A stretch of 64,000 nt of DNA, from positions 248,001-312,000 of the forward strand of contig NZ_LGYN01000027.1 in NCBI RefSeq assembly GCF_001307105.1, in the 5' to 3' direction. Made by a program: the position numbers and the translations under genes. This document shows positions 8,937 through 18,280 of the stretch, in pieces (the first letter of the stretch is position 1; every line of letters starts with the position of its first letter). The stretch comes from Bacillus australimaris. Its GTDB lineage: Bacteria; Bacillota; Bacilli; Bacillales; Bacillaceae. The notes beneath the pieces were generated by a model that did not search any database, had not been told where the DNA came from, and saw only the letters and a program-made list of their open reading frames with translations.

Positions 8937-10763
8937 ATGACTTCACAAAGCAAAAACAACCATTTACCAGACAGAAGCGAAGTAAAAGAAGAAAACAAAT
9001 GGCGTCTTGAAGATATTTTTGAAAGCGTCGAGGCATGGAACAAGGAATTCGAAGCGGTCAAAAAAGAAATTCCGAAGCTGGCCCAATTTAAAGGCAAGCT
9101 GGCCCATTCTGCTGATGTCCTGTATGAAGCCCTAACCTTTCAGGATCACCTTTCTGAAAAGCTTGGCAAGCTTTATACATATGCGCACATGAAATACGAT
9201 GAAGATACAACGAACTCATCATTTCAGGCGCTAAATGATAAGGCATCGAATTTATTTACACAGCTGTCTAGTACATCTGCTTATATTGTTCCAGAGATAC
9301 TATCAATTCAAGAAGATAAATTGCAGCAGTTTATTCTGGAAAAGGAAGAATTAAAGCTGTACTCACATGCTCTCGAAGAAATTAATAAAGAGCGTCCACA
9401 TATTCTAAGTGAGGAGCAAGAAGCTTTATTAGCTGAGGCCTCTGAACCTCTCTCATCTTCATCCACTACTTTTAGTATGTTTAATAATGCCGATATTTCG
9501 TTCCCTTCTGTAAAGGATGAGAATGGGGAGGAAAAGAAAATTACCCACGGCAACTTTATCACATTTTTAAATAGTGATGATCGTGAAGTGAGGAAGAATG
9601 CCTTTAAAGCTGTGTATAAAACGTATGATCAATATAAGAATACACTTGCTTCTACACTGAGCGGTTCAATTAAGAAAGATAATTTTTATGCAAAAGTGAG
9701 AAATTACAAATCGGCAAGAGAAGCCGCCTTATCACGTAACAGTATTCCAGAAGAAGTGTATGACAATCTAATTGATACAGTTCATCAATATTTACCATTA
9801 CTACACCGCTATATTGAACTACGTAAAAAGGTATTAAAGCTTGATGAAGTGCACAATTATGACTTGTATACACCGCTTGTGAAAGATGCTGGCATGAAGC
9901 TAACCTACGATGAAGCAAAAGATTATATGCTAAAAGGGTTAGCGCCATTAGGTGACGAATATGTGTCCGTGTTAAAAGAAGGACTAGAAAATCGCTGGGT
10001 AGACGTTTATGAGAATAAAGGGAAACGAAGCGGTGCTTATTCATCTGGAAGCTATGGCACAAATCCATATATCCTCATGAACTGGCAAAATAATATCGAT
10101 AATTTATTTACACTGGCTCATGAATTTGGTCACTCCGTGCACAGCTACTATACAAGAAAGCATCAGCCATATCCGTATGGAAACTATAGTATTTTTGTAG
10201 CTGAAGTAGCTTCCACTACAAATGAAGCGTTACTAGGCGAATATCTGCTTAATCATTTAGATGATAAGAAGCAGCGCTTGTATGTGTTAAACCACTTGTT
10301 AGAAGGGTTTAGAGGAACGGTATTCAGACAAACGATGTTTGCTGAGTTTGAGCATCTTATTCATGTGAAAGCACAAGAAGGAGAGGCTTTAACGCCAGAA
10401 TTTATGACGAACCTCTATTACGACCTGAATAAGAAGTATTTTGGTGATGGTATGGTGGTTGATAAGGAAATCGGATTGGAATGGACGAGAATCCCTCATT
10501 TCTATTACAACTATTATGTGTATCAATACGCGACAGGCTATAGTGCCGCACAAGCATTAAGCAAGCAAATATTACAAGAAGGAAAACCTGCGGTAGAGCG
10601 CTACACAGATTTTCTTAAAGCAGGAAGCTCTGATTATCCAATCAATGTGCTGAAAAAAGCAGGGGTTGATATGGCTTCTAAAGAACCAATCGAAGCAGCA
10701 TGTCAATTGTTCGAAGAAAAACTGAAAGAAATGGAAGAGCTCATCTCAAAAACAGGTGAGTAA
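8937..10763 (+). CDS. pepF: Oligoendopeptidase F
   Basis: M3-family zinc metallopeptidase that cuts short peptides in the cytoplasm. The zinc motif HEFGHSVH is near residue 397, with the third ligand Glu in the downstream EVASTTNEAL. The ATG at 8937 is preceded by AAGGGGG and gives 608 residues, close to the 600-residue family norm. The frame is open further upstream, and a TTG at 8772 with AAGGTGGTG 7 bases before it would add 55 residues including a hydrophobic stretch (FFLIFLVCLVFISAY). The true start is therefore not settled. Confidence 0.92.
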   Translation: MTSQSKNNHLPDRSEVKEENKWRLEDIFESVEAWNKEFEAVKKEIPKLAQFKGKLAHSADVLYEALTFQDHLSEKLGKLYTYAHMKYDEDTTNSSFQALNDKASNLFTQLSSTSAYIVPEILSIQEDKLQQFILEKEELKLYSHALEEINKERPHILSEEQEALLAEASEPLSSSSTTFSMFNNADISFPSVKDENGEEKKITHGNFITFLNSDDREVRKNAFKAVYKTYDQYKNTLASTLSGSIKKDNFYAKVRNYKSAREAALSRNSIPEEVYDNLIDTVHQYLPLLHRYIELRKKVLKLDEVHNYDLYTPLVKDAGMKLTYDEAKDYMLKGLAPLGDEYVSVLKEGLENRWVDVYENKGKRSGAYSSGSYGTNPYILMNWQNNIDNLFTLAHEFGHSVHSYYTRKHQPYPYGNYSIFVAEVASTTNEALLGEYLLNHLDDKKQRLYVLNHLLEGFRGTVFRQTMFAEFEHLIHVKAQEGEALTPEFMTNLYYDLNKKYFGDGMVVDKEIGLEWTRIPHFYYNYYVYQYATGYSAAQALSKQILQEGKPAVERYTDFLKAGSSDYPINVLKKAGVDMASKEPIEAACQLFEEKLKEMEELISKTGE

Positions 10764-10765
10764 TG

Positions 10766-10826
10766 AAAAGACTTCTGTCAGACGTGTGAGTGCCAGCTCA
10801 TCTTTTGACAGGAGTTTTTTTCATAT
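10766..10826 (+). terminator. Probable terminator of pepF
   Basis: CTTCTGTCA / TGACAGGAG stem with an internal loop, followed by a T-run. Confidence 0.65.
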
Positions 10827-10870
10827 AAAAAAAGACCTCTTCGCATGTCGAGGTCGTTCCTTGTCAACCA

Positions 10871-11044
10871 TTAACCTTTAAATCCTCTAAAGGTGTTGCG
10901 GTGATTCATTCGATAAAGAGTAAAAAGAATCGAAGCAAATAAGAGCGGAGACGTCACATAAAGAGGAAGCATTTTCATTAAGCCTAATATATTTAAAAAG
11001 AAACATAAGCCAATGGCAACAAGTCCAATGGTTGTGCTGCGCAT
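10871..11044 (-). CDS. Small two-helix membrane protein (YizD-like position)
   Basis: A 57-residue protein with two hydrophobic segments (about residues 5-22 and 28-45) and a basic tail (RMNHRNTFRGFKG). The ATG at 11044 has GGGGG upstream. A similarly placed tiny gene (I recall yizD) lies between pepF and yjbH in B. subtilis, but I cannot confirm homology. Function unknown. Confidence 0.6.
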   Translation of the reverse strand: MRSTTIGLVAIGLCFFLNILGLMKMLPLYVTSPLLFASILFTLYRMNHRNTFRGFKG

Positions 11045-11339
11045 GTAAATCCCCCCATTTTTTGTTACTTTCACTATATGAAAGTGACAACCCTCTTATG
11101 TTTTGTGACAAAAATATGAACATCTAGCATATCTGTTGTCATAAGTCGACAAAATTTGATATACTACAGATGTGAAATTAATCACATACAAACATTACCC
11201 CTTTGTTTGACCGTGAAAAATTTCTCCCATCCCCTTTGTTGTCGTTAAGACATAGTGAAACCGCGCTTATCCCGGCGCGGTTTCTTCGTGCTCTTAAACA
11301 GAACATTAGTTCTGTTTGGGGGTAAAGAAAAAACATGGG

Positions 11340-12251
11340 TCAGCACCCATGTTCATTCTCACAGCGATAGACATCAAGCTCTGTATGGCTCTCATTCTCT
11401 TTATGACGCCAAAACATTTCTTGATGCACTTGTACACGTTCTACCTTCTGAGCGAAGGCCAGCTTTTTCATTTCTCGTTCAACTTCTTCAAGCGTCAGAT
11501 CATAGACAACAGCAATCTCTTTTGCTGATGCAAATTGAAAGTAAGCAATAAACCATTCAATAGGAGGCCGTTCTGAAGGTGTTGGGGTTTCACCAATCAT
11601 TTCAAAAAGGATTTCCTCGTATACATCATAAGAGTACGCGCCTGATATTTTTAATCCTTCATCTCCGTTTACGGTATTGAAAAAGGCGAAGGTTGGAAGC
11701 TCAGATACGTCCATTTCAGCTGCAATTTTCATATCACATTGTAATGCTTTAACAGCACTTTGAGAATGAATATCGCGCTGGAATTCCTCGATGTCCAGTC
11801 CAGCATTTTTTGCATTTTCTAAGAGCACCTGTTCACTCGTGACATCTTGCTGATGGCAAAAAAGTGATTCCTGAACGAGACGCAGAAATTTCATTCCGCA
11901 TTTTCTGCCTTGAAGCTCAGCCGCTTTTAGTGCGAGTGAAGCGAGATAGGGCGATGTCACAATTTGTTCAGACAGCATTTGTTCTTTTTTGGTCTGGGTT
12001 TTGGTGGCAAATTTCCCCCATGCTTCGGTCAGTAAATGTTTTTTTCTTTTCCGGTTCAAGGCATTAATACTAGAACTTGTGACCATTCGTAAAGTGAAAA
12101 AACGGCCAAATTTCATTTTCAATTTTTTAATGGATGGCTCTAATAACCAGCAGTCCGGGCTTAGAGGATCAATGAATACATAGATTTCAATCGGCTTTTG
12201 AGGATGTCCGTGACAGTGTGCGAAATATTGATCGTGCGTATTGCAGCTCAA
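11340..12251 (-). CDS. spxH: ClpXP adaptor protein SpxH (YjbH)
   Basis: Adaptor that binds Spx and presents it to ClpXP, keeping the oxidative-stress regulator low in unstressed cells. It has 303 residues: a His/Cys-rich N-terminus (CNTHDQYFAHCHGHP) and a DsbA/thioredoxin-like fold with FIDPLSPDCW. The homologue is remembered to carry a CxxC pair here; in this copy the first Cys is replaced by Ser. Its start codon overlaps the stop of yjbI by 4 bases, so the two are an operon as in B. subtilis. Its target spx lies about 7 kb away. Confidence 0.92.
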   Translation of the reverse strand: MSCNTHDQYFAHCHGHPQKPIEIYVFIDPLSPDCWLLEPSIKKLKMKFGRFFTLRMVTSSSINALNRKRKKHLLTEAWGKFATKTQTKKEQMLSEQIVTSPYLASLALKAAELQGRKCGMKFLRLVQESLFCHQQDVTSEQVLLENAKNAGLDIEEFQRDIHSQSAVKALQCDMKIAAEMDVSELPTFAFFNTVNGDEGLKISGAYSYDVYEEILFEMIGETPTPSERPPIEWFIAYFQFASAKEIAVVYDLTLEEVEREMKKLAFAQKVERVQVHQEMFWRHKENESHTELDVYRCENEHGC

Positions 12252-12646
12252 GATCGTCCATCCTTTTCATGTGTTTGGTTGACCATATGACGAGCCGTCA
12301 GAGAAAGCCGTTCAAATAAAAAGTCACGAATATCGCCGGTTAGTTCTACTTGATCCATTGCATCCTCCATGCATTCAAGCCATGCGTCAGCCCGCTCCTC
12401 AGTAATCGGAAAAGGGAGATGTCTCGCCCGCAGCATTGGGTGGCCATGCTCCTCTGTATAAAGCGGGGGTCCGCCTAAATATTGCGTTAAAAACTGTTTT
12501 TGTTTTCTTGCTGTTTCTTTTAAGTCATCCGGGAAAATAGGATGAAGCAAAGGATGACACTTTACATTTTCATAAAAAGTATCAACAAGTTGCGATAGAA
12601 GTTCCTCTCCAACCGCTTCGTAAGGTGCGTTAAACGATTGTACCAT
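12248..12646 (-). CDS. yjbI: Truncated hemoglobin, group II (YjbI)
   Basis: Heme protein of 132 residues, the length of group II truncated globins (trHbO), which are proposed to bind oxygen or peroxide. The proximal His lies in RARHLPF (about residue 76) and the G-helix Trp in DAWLECM. Phe-Tyr in DTFYENV fits the B-helix pocket. It is the first gene of the yjbI-spxH operon on the minus strand, which is consistent with a role in redox homeostasis; the exact substrate is unknown. Confidence 0.9.
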   Translation of the reverse strand: MVQSFNAPYEAVGEELLSQLVDTFYENVKCHPLLHPIFPDDLKETARKQKQFLTQYLGGPPLYTEEHGHPMLRARHLPFPITEERADAWLECMEDAMDQVELTGDIRDFLFERLSLTARHMVNQTHEKDGRS

Positions 12647-12892
12647 GTTGACTACTCCTTTTACTTGTAGTTAATAGGATGAATGACTCATCCTATTGCA
12701 AATTTCATTTATTTCAAAAAGTGATATTCAGTTTGTTCTATTTTATTGTTTCTATTCTTGTAACTTATTTTAACAACCTCAACTCAATTCCACAAACAAA
12801 CCGCTTTGGTCTGCTCGAAATAAAGAGTGGGGCAGGTTCCGTGATCAATTGACCATATCATAACACATTCAGTCAAAAAAGGGTGAAAAGCG

Positions 12893-12928
12893 ACATACAA
12901 AAAACCGAAGAGGTTATTCTCTTCGGTT
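12893..12928 (-). terminator. Terminator of cwlQ
   Basis: ACCGAAGAG / CTCTTCGGT hairpin; read on the minus strand it is followed by a T-run. Confidence 0.85.
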
Positions 12929-13695
12929 TAAGCGAAATATTGTGCTGTGATTTTCTTTACATAATTTTGTGTTTCTTTAAATGGAGGAATGCCTCCGTAT
13001 TTGTCTACATTTCCTGAACCTGCATTATAGGCAGCTAAGGCGAGTGAGACATTTCCATTATATTTATGAAGCATTTGTTTTAAATATTTCGTTCCGCCTT
13101 CGATGTTTTGGGCGGCATCAAAGGCATTATTCACACCAAGTGACTTAGCAGTAGATGGCATGAGCTGCATGAGCCCAAGTGCACCTGCATGACTGACTGC
13201 ATTCGTGCGATAGCCTGATTCTTGCTTGATGACTGCGTGAATCAGCTTTTCTGGAACACCGTGCTTTTGAGCCATTTGTGACACGATTTGATTAATCTCT
13301 TTTGATGATGATCCGCTTGAGACAGCCTTTTGAAGCGGCGGCGTGTAGCTGTTGTTTAAGACATTTCCAATGCCATTTGCCGTATTCAATTGAGTGTCAT
13401 TTGAATATAATGGCTGAGTCTGAAGCTGGTCACTGCCTGCCATGGCAGCTAAGTACGGGTTTGTACGCGCATATTGTGTGTTCGGATCTGTTGCTGGGTC
13501 CGTGCCCATAAGAGCAGAGATGGAAAGCGGAAGACGTGATAAATCTGATCCGCCTAAAAAATCTTGCAGCAGTGACTGAAAGGAAGCTTGTGCATTCGAT
13601 TCTTGACCTGCCGGCATTTGCGTTTGTGCTTGATCTGTTTGTAACGTTTTAAGCGCTTGAAGCTGCATAAAGGATTGAAGTTGATTGACGTTCAT
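12928..13695 (-). CDS. cwlQ: Lytic transglycosylase CwlQ (YjbJ)
   Basis: Peptidoglycan hydrolase with a C-terminal soluble-lytic-transglycosylase (SLT) domain of about 110 residues. The catalytic Glu lies in [29 protein letters not shown] and [12 protein letters not shown] complete the fold. The N-terminal half is Gln/Ser/Thr-rich and disordered, with no clear signal peptide, as for the B. subtilis protein, which is reported to have muramidase and transglycosylase activity. Two ATGs are adjacent; the second (13695) sits better relative to GGAGG. Confidence 0.9.
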   Translation of the reverse strand: MNVNQLQSFMQLQALKTLQTDQAQTQMPAGQESNAQASFQSLLQDFLGGSDLSRLPLSISALMGTDPATDPNTQYARTNPYLAAMAGSDQLQTQPLYSNDTQLNTANGIGNVLNNSYTPPLQKAVSSGSSSKEINQIVSQMAQKHGVPEKLIHAVIKQESGYRTNAVSHAGALGLMQLMPSTAKSLGVNNAFDAAQNIEGGTKYLKQMLHKYNGNVSLALAAYNAGSGNVDKYGGIPPFKETQNYVKKITAQYFA

Positions 13696-13716
13696 CATGT
13701 TCCTCCTTCAAGGAAT

Positions 13717-14295
13717 TCATCTATTCTGTGTTTTCATTTTTTCTTCATAAAAACGAACCACTTTGTTTTTCGTGTTTCGTACAGGGATGTGAAATTTGTC
13801 GAGCAATGCGGAGAATGCGGCTTGTCCGATTTCCAGGTCGCTCACTTCAAATTCAAGTTCATAGTCCTCTACTGTTAAATATCGGCTGTGATCCAAAACA
13901 ATTAAGCCTTCTTGGATCATTTTTTCTGCTCTTGACGTTTCAAGTGAACCAAAGTACTCAATTTGATCCTTTTGAATGTTCAGGTGATCTAACCTGTCCG
14001 CTACTTCACCTTCTGGCAGCTCAAAATCGTCAAATCTTGAAGGAGGAGCAATTGTTTGATGGGTTTCGAGCAAGCCTATTTCGTGCGGTTCCTTTAATGT
14101 AAGAACCCAATGACCGTCTTTTTCTCTCATTCTTAATGCAGCAAATTGAGATTTTATATCAAATTGAGGTGTATCAAAATAATAGTTGGTTTGCGTGTGG
14201 AAATCCGCATCGTTCAATTCAAAATGTTGCTTCAGCTGTTCAAATTCTTCTTTCATTAATAATTGCTTTAGTTCTATTTCAATTTCCTGTGCCAT
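13717..14295 (-). CDS. yjbK: CYTH-domain protein YjbK
   Basis: A 192-residue protein of the CYTH/triphosphate-tunnel family, enzymes that bind triphosphate groups with a metal. The hallmark ExExK is at the N-terminus (EIEIELKQLL), followed by the alternating charged strands of the tunnel (YYFDTPQFDI, ALRMREKDG, LTLKEPHE). It lies 22 bases upstream of cwlQ on the same strand and divergent from yjbL-yjbM. Its substrate is not established. Confidence 0.88.
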   Translation of the reverse strand: MAQEIEIELKQLLMKEEFEQLKQHFELNDADFHTQTNYYFDTPQFDIKSQFAALRMREKDGHWVLTLKEPHEIGLLETHQTIAPPSRFDDFELPEGEVADRLDHLNIQKDQIEYFGSLETSRAEKMIQEGLIVLDHSRYLTVEDYELEFEVSDLEIGQAAFSALLDKFHIPVRNTKNKVVRFYEEKMKTQNR

Positions 14296-14531
14296 TTTGA
14301 TATCAACCTTTCATTTAGAGGAAATATGATTATTGTACATGAAGTATGTTCACCATGTAAAAGAGTGTTTTATTCTCTATATTTTCTTTATACTTGTCCC
14401 AAAATGAATGGAGAATTATATGAAAGGAACATATAAAAGTGGAAAACAGGATTTTCTCAAGAAGTTCGGTTTATCAATATTGAACTTGATATGATAAAAT
14501 AAAGCTGTACTTTGTTGTAAAGGAGATCATG

Positions 14532-14897
14532 ATGCAAAACAGAATTGAAATCACAGAAGCAACTTTAAAAGAAGACAGGCTGATTTTGACGATCCAGTCA
14601 GAAGAGCAAATACAAAAAGCAAAAGCATCAGGACAAATGCTAGTTGATTCTGATCACTTTGCGTTCGTTTACATACTTGAAACAGAGGAGTCCTTTTCGT
14701 ATCTTATTCTAGGAGAACATACATGGGCTCCATTAAAAGAAGCAATGAATCGTGACATCCCTGTCTATTTGGCATCGGATGACCATTCGCTGGAACTCAT
14801 TCAGCTTCAACAGGAATTACATTATTTAATCGACAATATTAAAGACAATGCCAATTACGGAGATATGGAAGAGAAAGTGAAGAGCACATTCCTCTGA
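14532..14897 (+). CDS. yjbL: Conserved hypothetical protein YjbL
   Basis: A 121-residue soluble protein without membrane segments; no catalytic motif is visible. The second of two adjacent ATGs (14532) is 6 bases from AAGGAG. It is recognised mainly by position, upstream of yjbM, nadF and the RluD-type gene, as in B. subtilis. It is probably the first gene of that operon. Function unknown. Confidence 0.8.
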   Translation: MQNRIEITEATLKEDRLILTIQSEEQIQKAKASGQMLVDSDHFAFVYILETEESFSYLILGEHTWAPLKEAMNRDIPVYLASDDHSLELIQLQQELHYLIDNIKDNANYGDMEEKVKSTFL

Positions 14898-14930
14898 AAT
14901 AATTAGGTATATGGAATTGGGGGAAGTTTC

Positions 14931-15560
14931 ATGGACAAAAAACAATGGGATCAATTCCTCGCACCGTATAAACAAGCAGTCGAAGAATTAAAAGTGAAAC
15001 TAAAAGGCATTCGAAAGCTGTATGAATTCGAGGATGACCATTCACCAGTAGAGTTTGTCACAGGCCGAGTGAAACCCGTAGCCAGCATATTAGAAAAGGC
15101 AAAGCGTAAAAACATCCCGATGCATGAGATTGAAACGATGCAGGATATTGCCGGGCTTCGCATTATGTGCCAGTTTGTAGAAGATATACAAGTCGTGAAG
15201 AAAATGCTCCAGTCACGTAAAGACTTTGTGGTTGTAGATAAACGCGACTATATTGCAGAACATAAAGAAAGCGGATACCGTTCGTACCACCTTGTTGTGT
15301 TATATCCGCTGCAAACGATCAACGGAGAGAAGCAGCTCCTTGTCGAAATCCAAATTCGCACGCTTGCGATGAACTTTTGGGCGACCATTGAGCATTCTCT
15401 GAATTATAAATATAGCGGAAATATCCCGGAGAAGGTCAAGCTACGCCTTCAAAGAGCATCTGAGGCAGCATCTCGTCTCGATGAAGAAATGTCCGAAATT
15501 AGAGGGGAAATTCAAGAAGCACAAGTCGCATTTTCCCGGAAAAAGAAAAACGACAGCTGA
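14931..15560 (+). CDS. yjbM: Small alarmone synthetase YjbM (RelQ/SasB)
   Basis: A single-domain GTP pyrophosphokinase of 209 residues that makes (p)ppGpp by transferring pyrophosphate from ATP. The synthetase motifs are visible: FVTGRVKPVASILEK, DIAGLRIMCQFVEDI, then GYRSYHLVVLYPL and VEIQIRTLAMNFWATIEH. There is no hydrolase, TGS or ACT domain, which separates it from RelA. Ribosome site GGGGGAAG precedes the ATG. It is in tandem with nadF and an RluD-type synthase. Confidence 0.94.
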   Translation: MDKKQWDQFLAPYKQAVEELKVKLKGIRKLYEFEDDHSPVEFVTGRVKPVASILEKAKRKNIPMHEIETMQDIAGLRIMCQFVEDIQVVKKMLQSRKDFVVVDKRDYIAEHKESGYRSYHLVVLYPLQTINGEKQLLVEIQIRTLAMNFWATIEHSLNYKYSGNIPEKVKLRLQRASEAASRLDEEMSEIRGEIQEAQVAFSRKKKNDS

Positions 15561-15623
15561 GCCTGTTTGATCAAATATGATGCTGCCCTCCCACAGCAGC
15601 AAGCTGGAAAAGGAGAAGAATTC

Positions 15624-16424
15624 ATGAAATTTGCAGTTTCTTCGAAAGGGAATTCTGTTTCTGACACGCTCAAAAATAAAATTCAGACCTACTTATTGGA
15701 TTTTGGTATGGAACTAAATGAAGAGGAACCGGACCTTGTCATTACAGTCGGTGGAGACGGCACCCTTCTCTATGCCTTTCACCGTTATAGCGACCGCCTG
15801 AATGAGACAGCTTTTGTCGGTGTTCACACAGGTCATCTTGGCTTTTATGCTGACTGGGTGCCGAGTGAAATTGAAAAACTCGTTTTAGCCATTGCGAAAA
15901 CGCCTTATCATATAGTGGAATATCCGATCTTAGAAGTCATTGTTAGATACAACGATGGCGGAAGAGAAGAGAAATATTTAGCGATGAATGAATGTACGAT
16001 TAAAAGTATGGAAGGAACGCTTGTGGCAGATGTTGAAATTAGGGGTCAGCTCTTTGAAACATTTAGAGGAGACGGCCTTTGTCTGTCTACACCATCTGGC
16101 AGTACGGCCTATAATAAGGCACTTGGTGGCGCCATTATTCACCCTTCCATTAGAGCCATTCAGCTGGCAGAAATGGCTTCAATCAACAACAGAGTGTTTC
16201 GGACGGTCGGCTCGCCGCTTATTTTGCCAGACCACCATACTTGTGTGATTAAACCGATGAATGATGTCGATTTTCAGGTGACCATTGATCATTTGACGCT
16301 GCTTCATAAAGATGTCAAGTCTATTCAATGCCGGGTGGCAGACGAGAATGTCCGTTTTGCCAGGTTTAGACCATTTCCGTTTTGGAAAAGGGTACAAGAT
16401 TCCTTTATCGGAAAAGGCGAATAA
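15624..16424 (+). CDS. nadF: NAD kinase NadF (PpnKA)
   Basis: Phosphorylates NAD to NADP. The 266-residue protein has the family signature [14 protein letters not shown] (about residues 36-49), the NAD-binding NECTIK, and the [14 protein letters not shown] motif. The ATG at 15624 follows AAAGGAGAAG; the longer open frame from 15567 has no site and overlaps only intergenic sequence. It is third in the yjbL-yjbM-nadF operon. Confidence 0.95.
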   Translation: MKFAVSSKGNSVSDTLKNKIQTYLLDFGMELNEEEPDLVITVGGDGTLLYAFHRYSDRLNETAFVGVHTGHLGFYADWVPSEIEKLVLAIAKTPYHIVEYPILEVIVRYNDGGREEKYLAMNECTIKSMEGTLVADVEIRGQLFETFRGDGLCLSTPSGSTAYNKALGGAIIHPSIRAIQLAEMASINNRVFRTVGSPLILPDHHTCVIKPMNDVDFQVTIDHLTLLHKDVKSIQCRVADENVRFARFRPFPFWKRVQDSFIGKGE

Positions 16425-16432
16425 GAAAGAGG

Positions 16433-17335
16433 TTGTTCTCGCTGGAATACTTTACGTTAAACAAAACCATGACAGCCAAAGAAGAAGGGCTGCTTTTAAA
16501 GGAGTATTTAATTGATCTTGGTATTTCGAAAAGAATGCTGACGGATATTAAATTTGATGGCGGTGACCTTCTCATTAATGGAGAGCATGTCACTGTGAAG
16601 TGCGAGCTGCATGAGGGGGACAGGCTCACCATTTTATTTCCCGAGGAAAAGGTCAGTGAAGGGCTGAAGCCTGCACCGATTCCGCTTGATATTTTATTTG
16701 AGGACGAGCATGTCCTTGTGCTGAATAAAAAGCCATATATTCCATCGATTCCTTCTCGGGAGCACCCTGAGCACAGTATTGCGAATGGATTACTGCACCA
16801 TTATGCCAAGCAGTCTGTTCGCCTCACGGTTCATTTGGTGAACCGCCTTGATCGTGATACATCTGGCGTCATGCTTGTGGCGAAGCATCGCTTTGCCCAC
16901 AGCCTTTTATCAAAGGCGCAAAAAAGTGGAGCGGTCAAGCGAACGTACAGAGCGTTTACACATGGCGTGATCACAGAAAAGCATGGAACCATCGTTGCAA
17001 AAATTGCTCGAAAAGGGGATAGTATCATCGAGCGGATGGTTGATGATACGGGGCAGGAGGCAGTAACGCATTATACAGTGCGAGCAGTGGATGCTGAGTT
17101 GAATATGTCAGATGTGTCTCTTACACTTGAAACCGGGAGAACGCATCAAATTCGTGTTCATATGAAGTATCTTGGCCATCCACTCATCGGAGATACGTTG
17201 TATGGAGGAACGGCCGAGCGGATGGACAGGCAGGCTCTGCACAGTGAGACCCTTATGTTTCCTCATCCGATGACAGGTGAGCAAATGACATTTTCGGCTC
17301 CGCTCCCTGATGATATGAAATCATTGCTTCTTTAA
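16433..17335 (+). CDS. yjbO: RluD-family pseudouridine synthase YjbO
   Basis: Converts uridines to pseudouridine in structured RNA. It has about 300 residues: an N-terminal S4-like region (LGISKRMLTDIK, GDLLINGEHV), then the catalytic core with VNRLDRDTSGVML, where the Asp of RLDRDTSG is the nucleophile, and the C-terminal TGRTHQIRVHMKYLGHPLIGD block. The start is uncertain. The TTG at 16433 lies immediately after GAGG and is too close; the ATG at 16469 has no clear site. A non-AUG start between them is possible. It is cotranscribed with nadF. Confidence 0.88.
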   Translation: MFSLEYFTLNKTMTAKEEGLLLKEYLIDLGISKRMLTDIKFDGGDLLINGEHVTVKCELHEGDRLTILFPEEKVSEGLKPAPIPLDILFEDEHVLVLNKKPYIPSIPSREHPEHSIANGLLHHYAKQSVRLTVHLVNRLDRDTSGVMLVAKHRFAHSLLSKAQKSGAVKRTYRAFTHGVITEKHGTIVAKIARKGDSIIERMVDDTGQEAVTHYTVRAVDAELNMSDVSLTLETGRTHQIRVHMKYLGHPLIGDTLYGGTAERMDRQALHSETLMFPHPMTGEQMTFSAPLPDDMKSLLL

Positions 17336-17340
17336 ATAGA

Positions 17341-17379
17341 GAAACCCGGACAGCTGCAGCGCAGAGCCGGGTTTTTTTA
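17341..17379 (+). terminator. Terminator of the yjbL-yjbO operon
   Basis: AACCCGG / CCGGGTT with a T-run. It overlaps the end of prpE and may act on both strands. Confidence 0.85.
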
Positions 17380-18120
17380 TGATGTGAAATGCTGAAACCT
17401 TGATTCGTCATAAGGCATAGAGGAAGGAACTGAGACTGTTTTAAGCTCTGGGTATGTGAGGGCAGACAGCTGGTTGCCAAACACGCAGCCTGTATCAATA
17501 TTAACGGTTCTGCCAACGAATCGAGGTTCTTTCACTGGGGTGTGGCCGTACACAATCCACGGTTTTCCATGATACTCCTTTGCCCAGTCTTTTCGAACAG
17601 GCCGTCCATCTGGCCAGGTTTCTCCTGTGACGGCACCAAATAATAGATAGGACCGCATCTGTTTATTCGGCTTTCTTCCAATATCCTTTTCCTTCATTGC
17701 TGCGTGTGCAATGATCAGCTCATCAGGAATCAGTACATCATAAAGCGGAGCCTTCTCAAATAACTGCTTAAATTCATGTGACAATTTGTTTTGTTCATGA
17801 ATGGGCAGTTTTTTTATTTCGTTCACTGTGGTTTCAATGCCATGAAGCAATTTCACGGGATTTCCTTTCAAATAGCGATAAAGCTTAAAGCAATGGTTGC
17901 CGGGTACATAGCGGATTGCGCCGTGTGAATAGGCATGAATGACAAAGCGCATGACATCTACTGACTGAGGACCTCGATCTGTTAAATCACCAACAAGGGC
18001 AAGCGTTCTCTTATCAGGATGGACGGGTAATCCATGTTTGAGTTCGTATCCTAGTTTGTGTATGAGGGTAAGCAGCTCTTCGTAGCAACCGTGGATATCG
18101 CCAATGATATCGAATTTCAT
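17377..18120 (-). CDS. prpE: Diadenosine tetraphosphatase PrpE
   Basis: Metallophosphoesterase of 247 residues that hydrolyses Ap4A-type dinucleotides symmetrically; in B. subtilis it also affects spore germination. The metal site motifs are GDIHGC (residue 6 on), GDLTDRG (about 39), GNHC and later IAHAA and YGHTPV. The ATG at 18120 is preceded by AGGAGG; the longer frame from 18144 contains that site. It is a single gene between the yjbO and yjbQ units. Confidence 0.92.
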   Translation of the reverse strand: MKFDIIGDIHGCYEELLTLIHKLGYELKHGLPVHPDKRTLALVGDLTDRGPQSVDVMRFVIHAYSHGAIRYVPGNHCFKLYRYLKGNPVKLLHGIETTVNEIKKLPIHEQNKLSHEFKQLFEKAPLYDVLIPDELIIAHAAMKEKDIGRKPNKQMRSYLLFGAVTGETWPDGRPVRKDWAKEYHGKPWIVYGHTPVKEPRFVGRTVNIDTGCVFGNQLSALTYPELKTVSVPSSMPYDESRFQHFTS

Positions 18121-18280
18121 AGGGTTTCCTCCTGATTTTTTCATCCATTCATCGGATATAAAGAAGTTTGAATTTTAGAAAATATAACGAATGACTTTCA
18201 TTTCACTTGGGCAATTGTTAGAATCAATGCTTTAACGTAAGACTTAAAATATTAAACATACATGTTAGGAGGCTTTGCCA

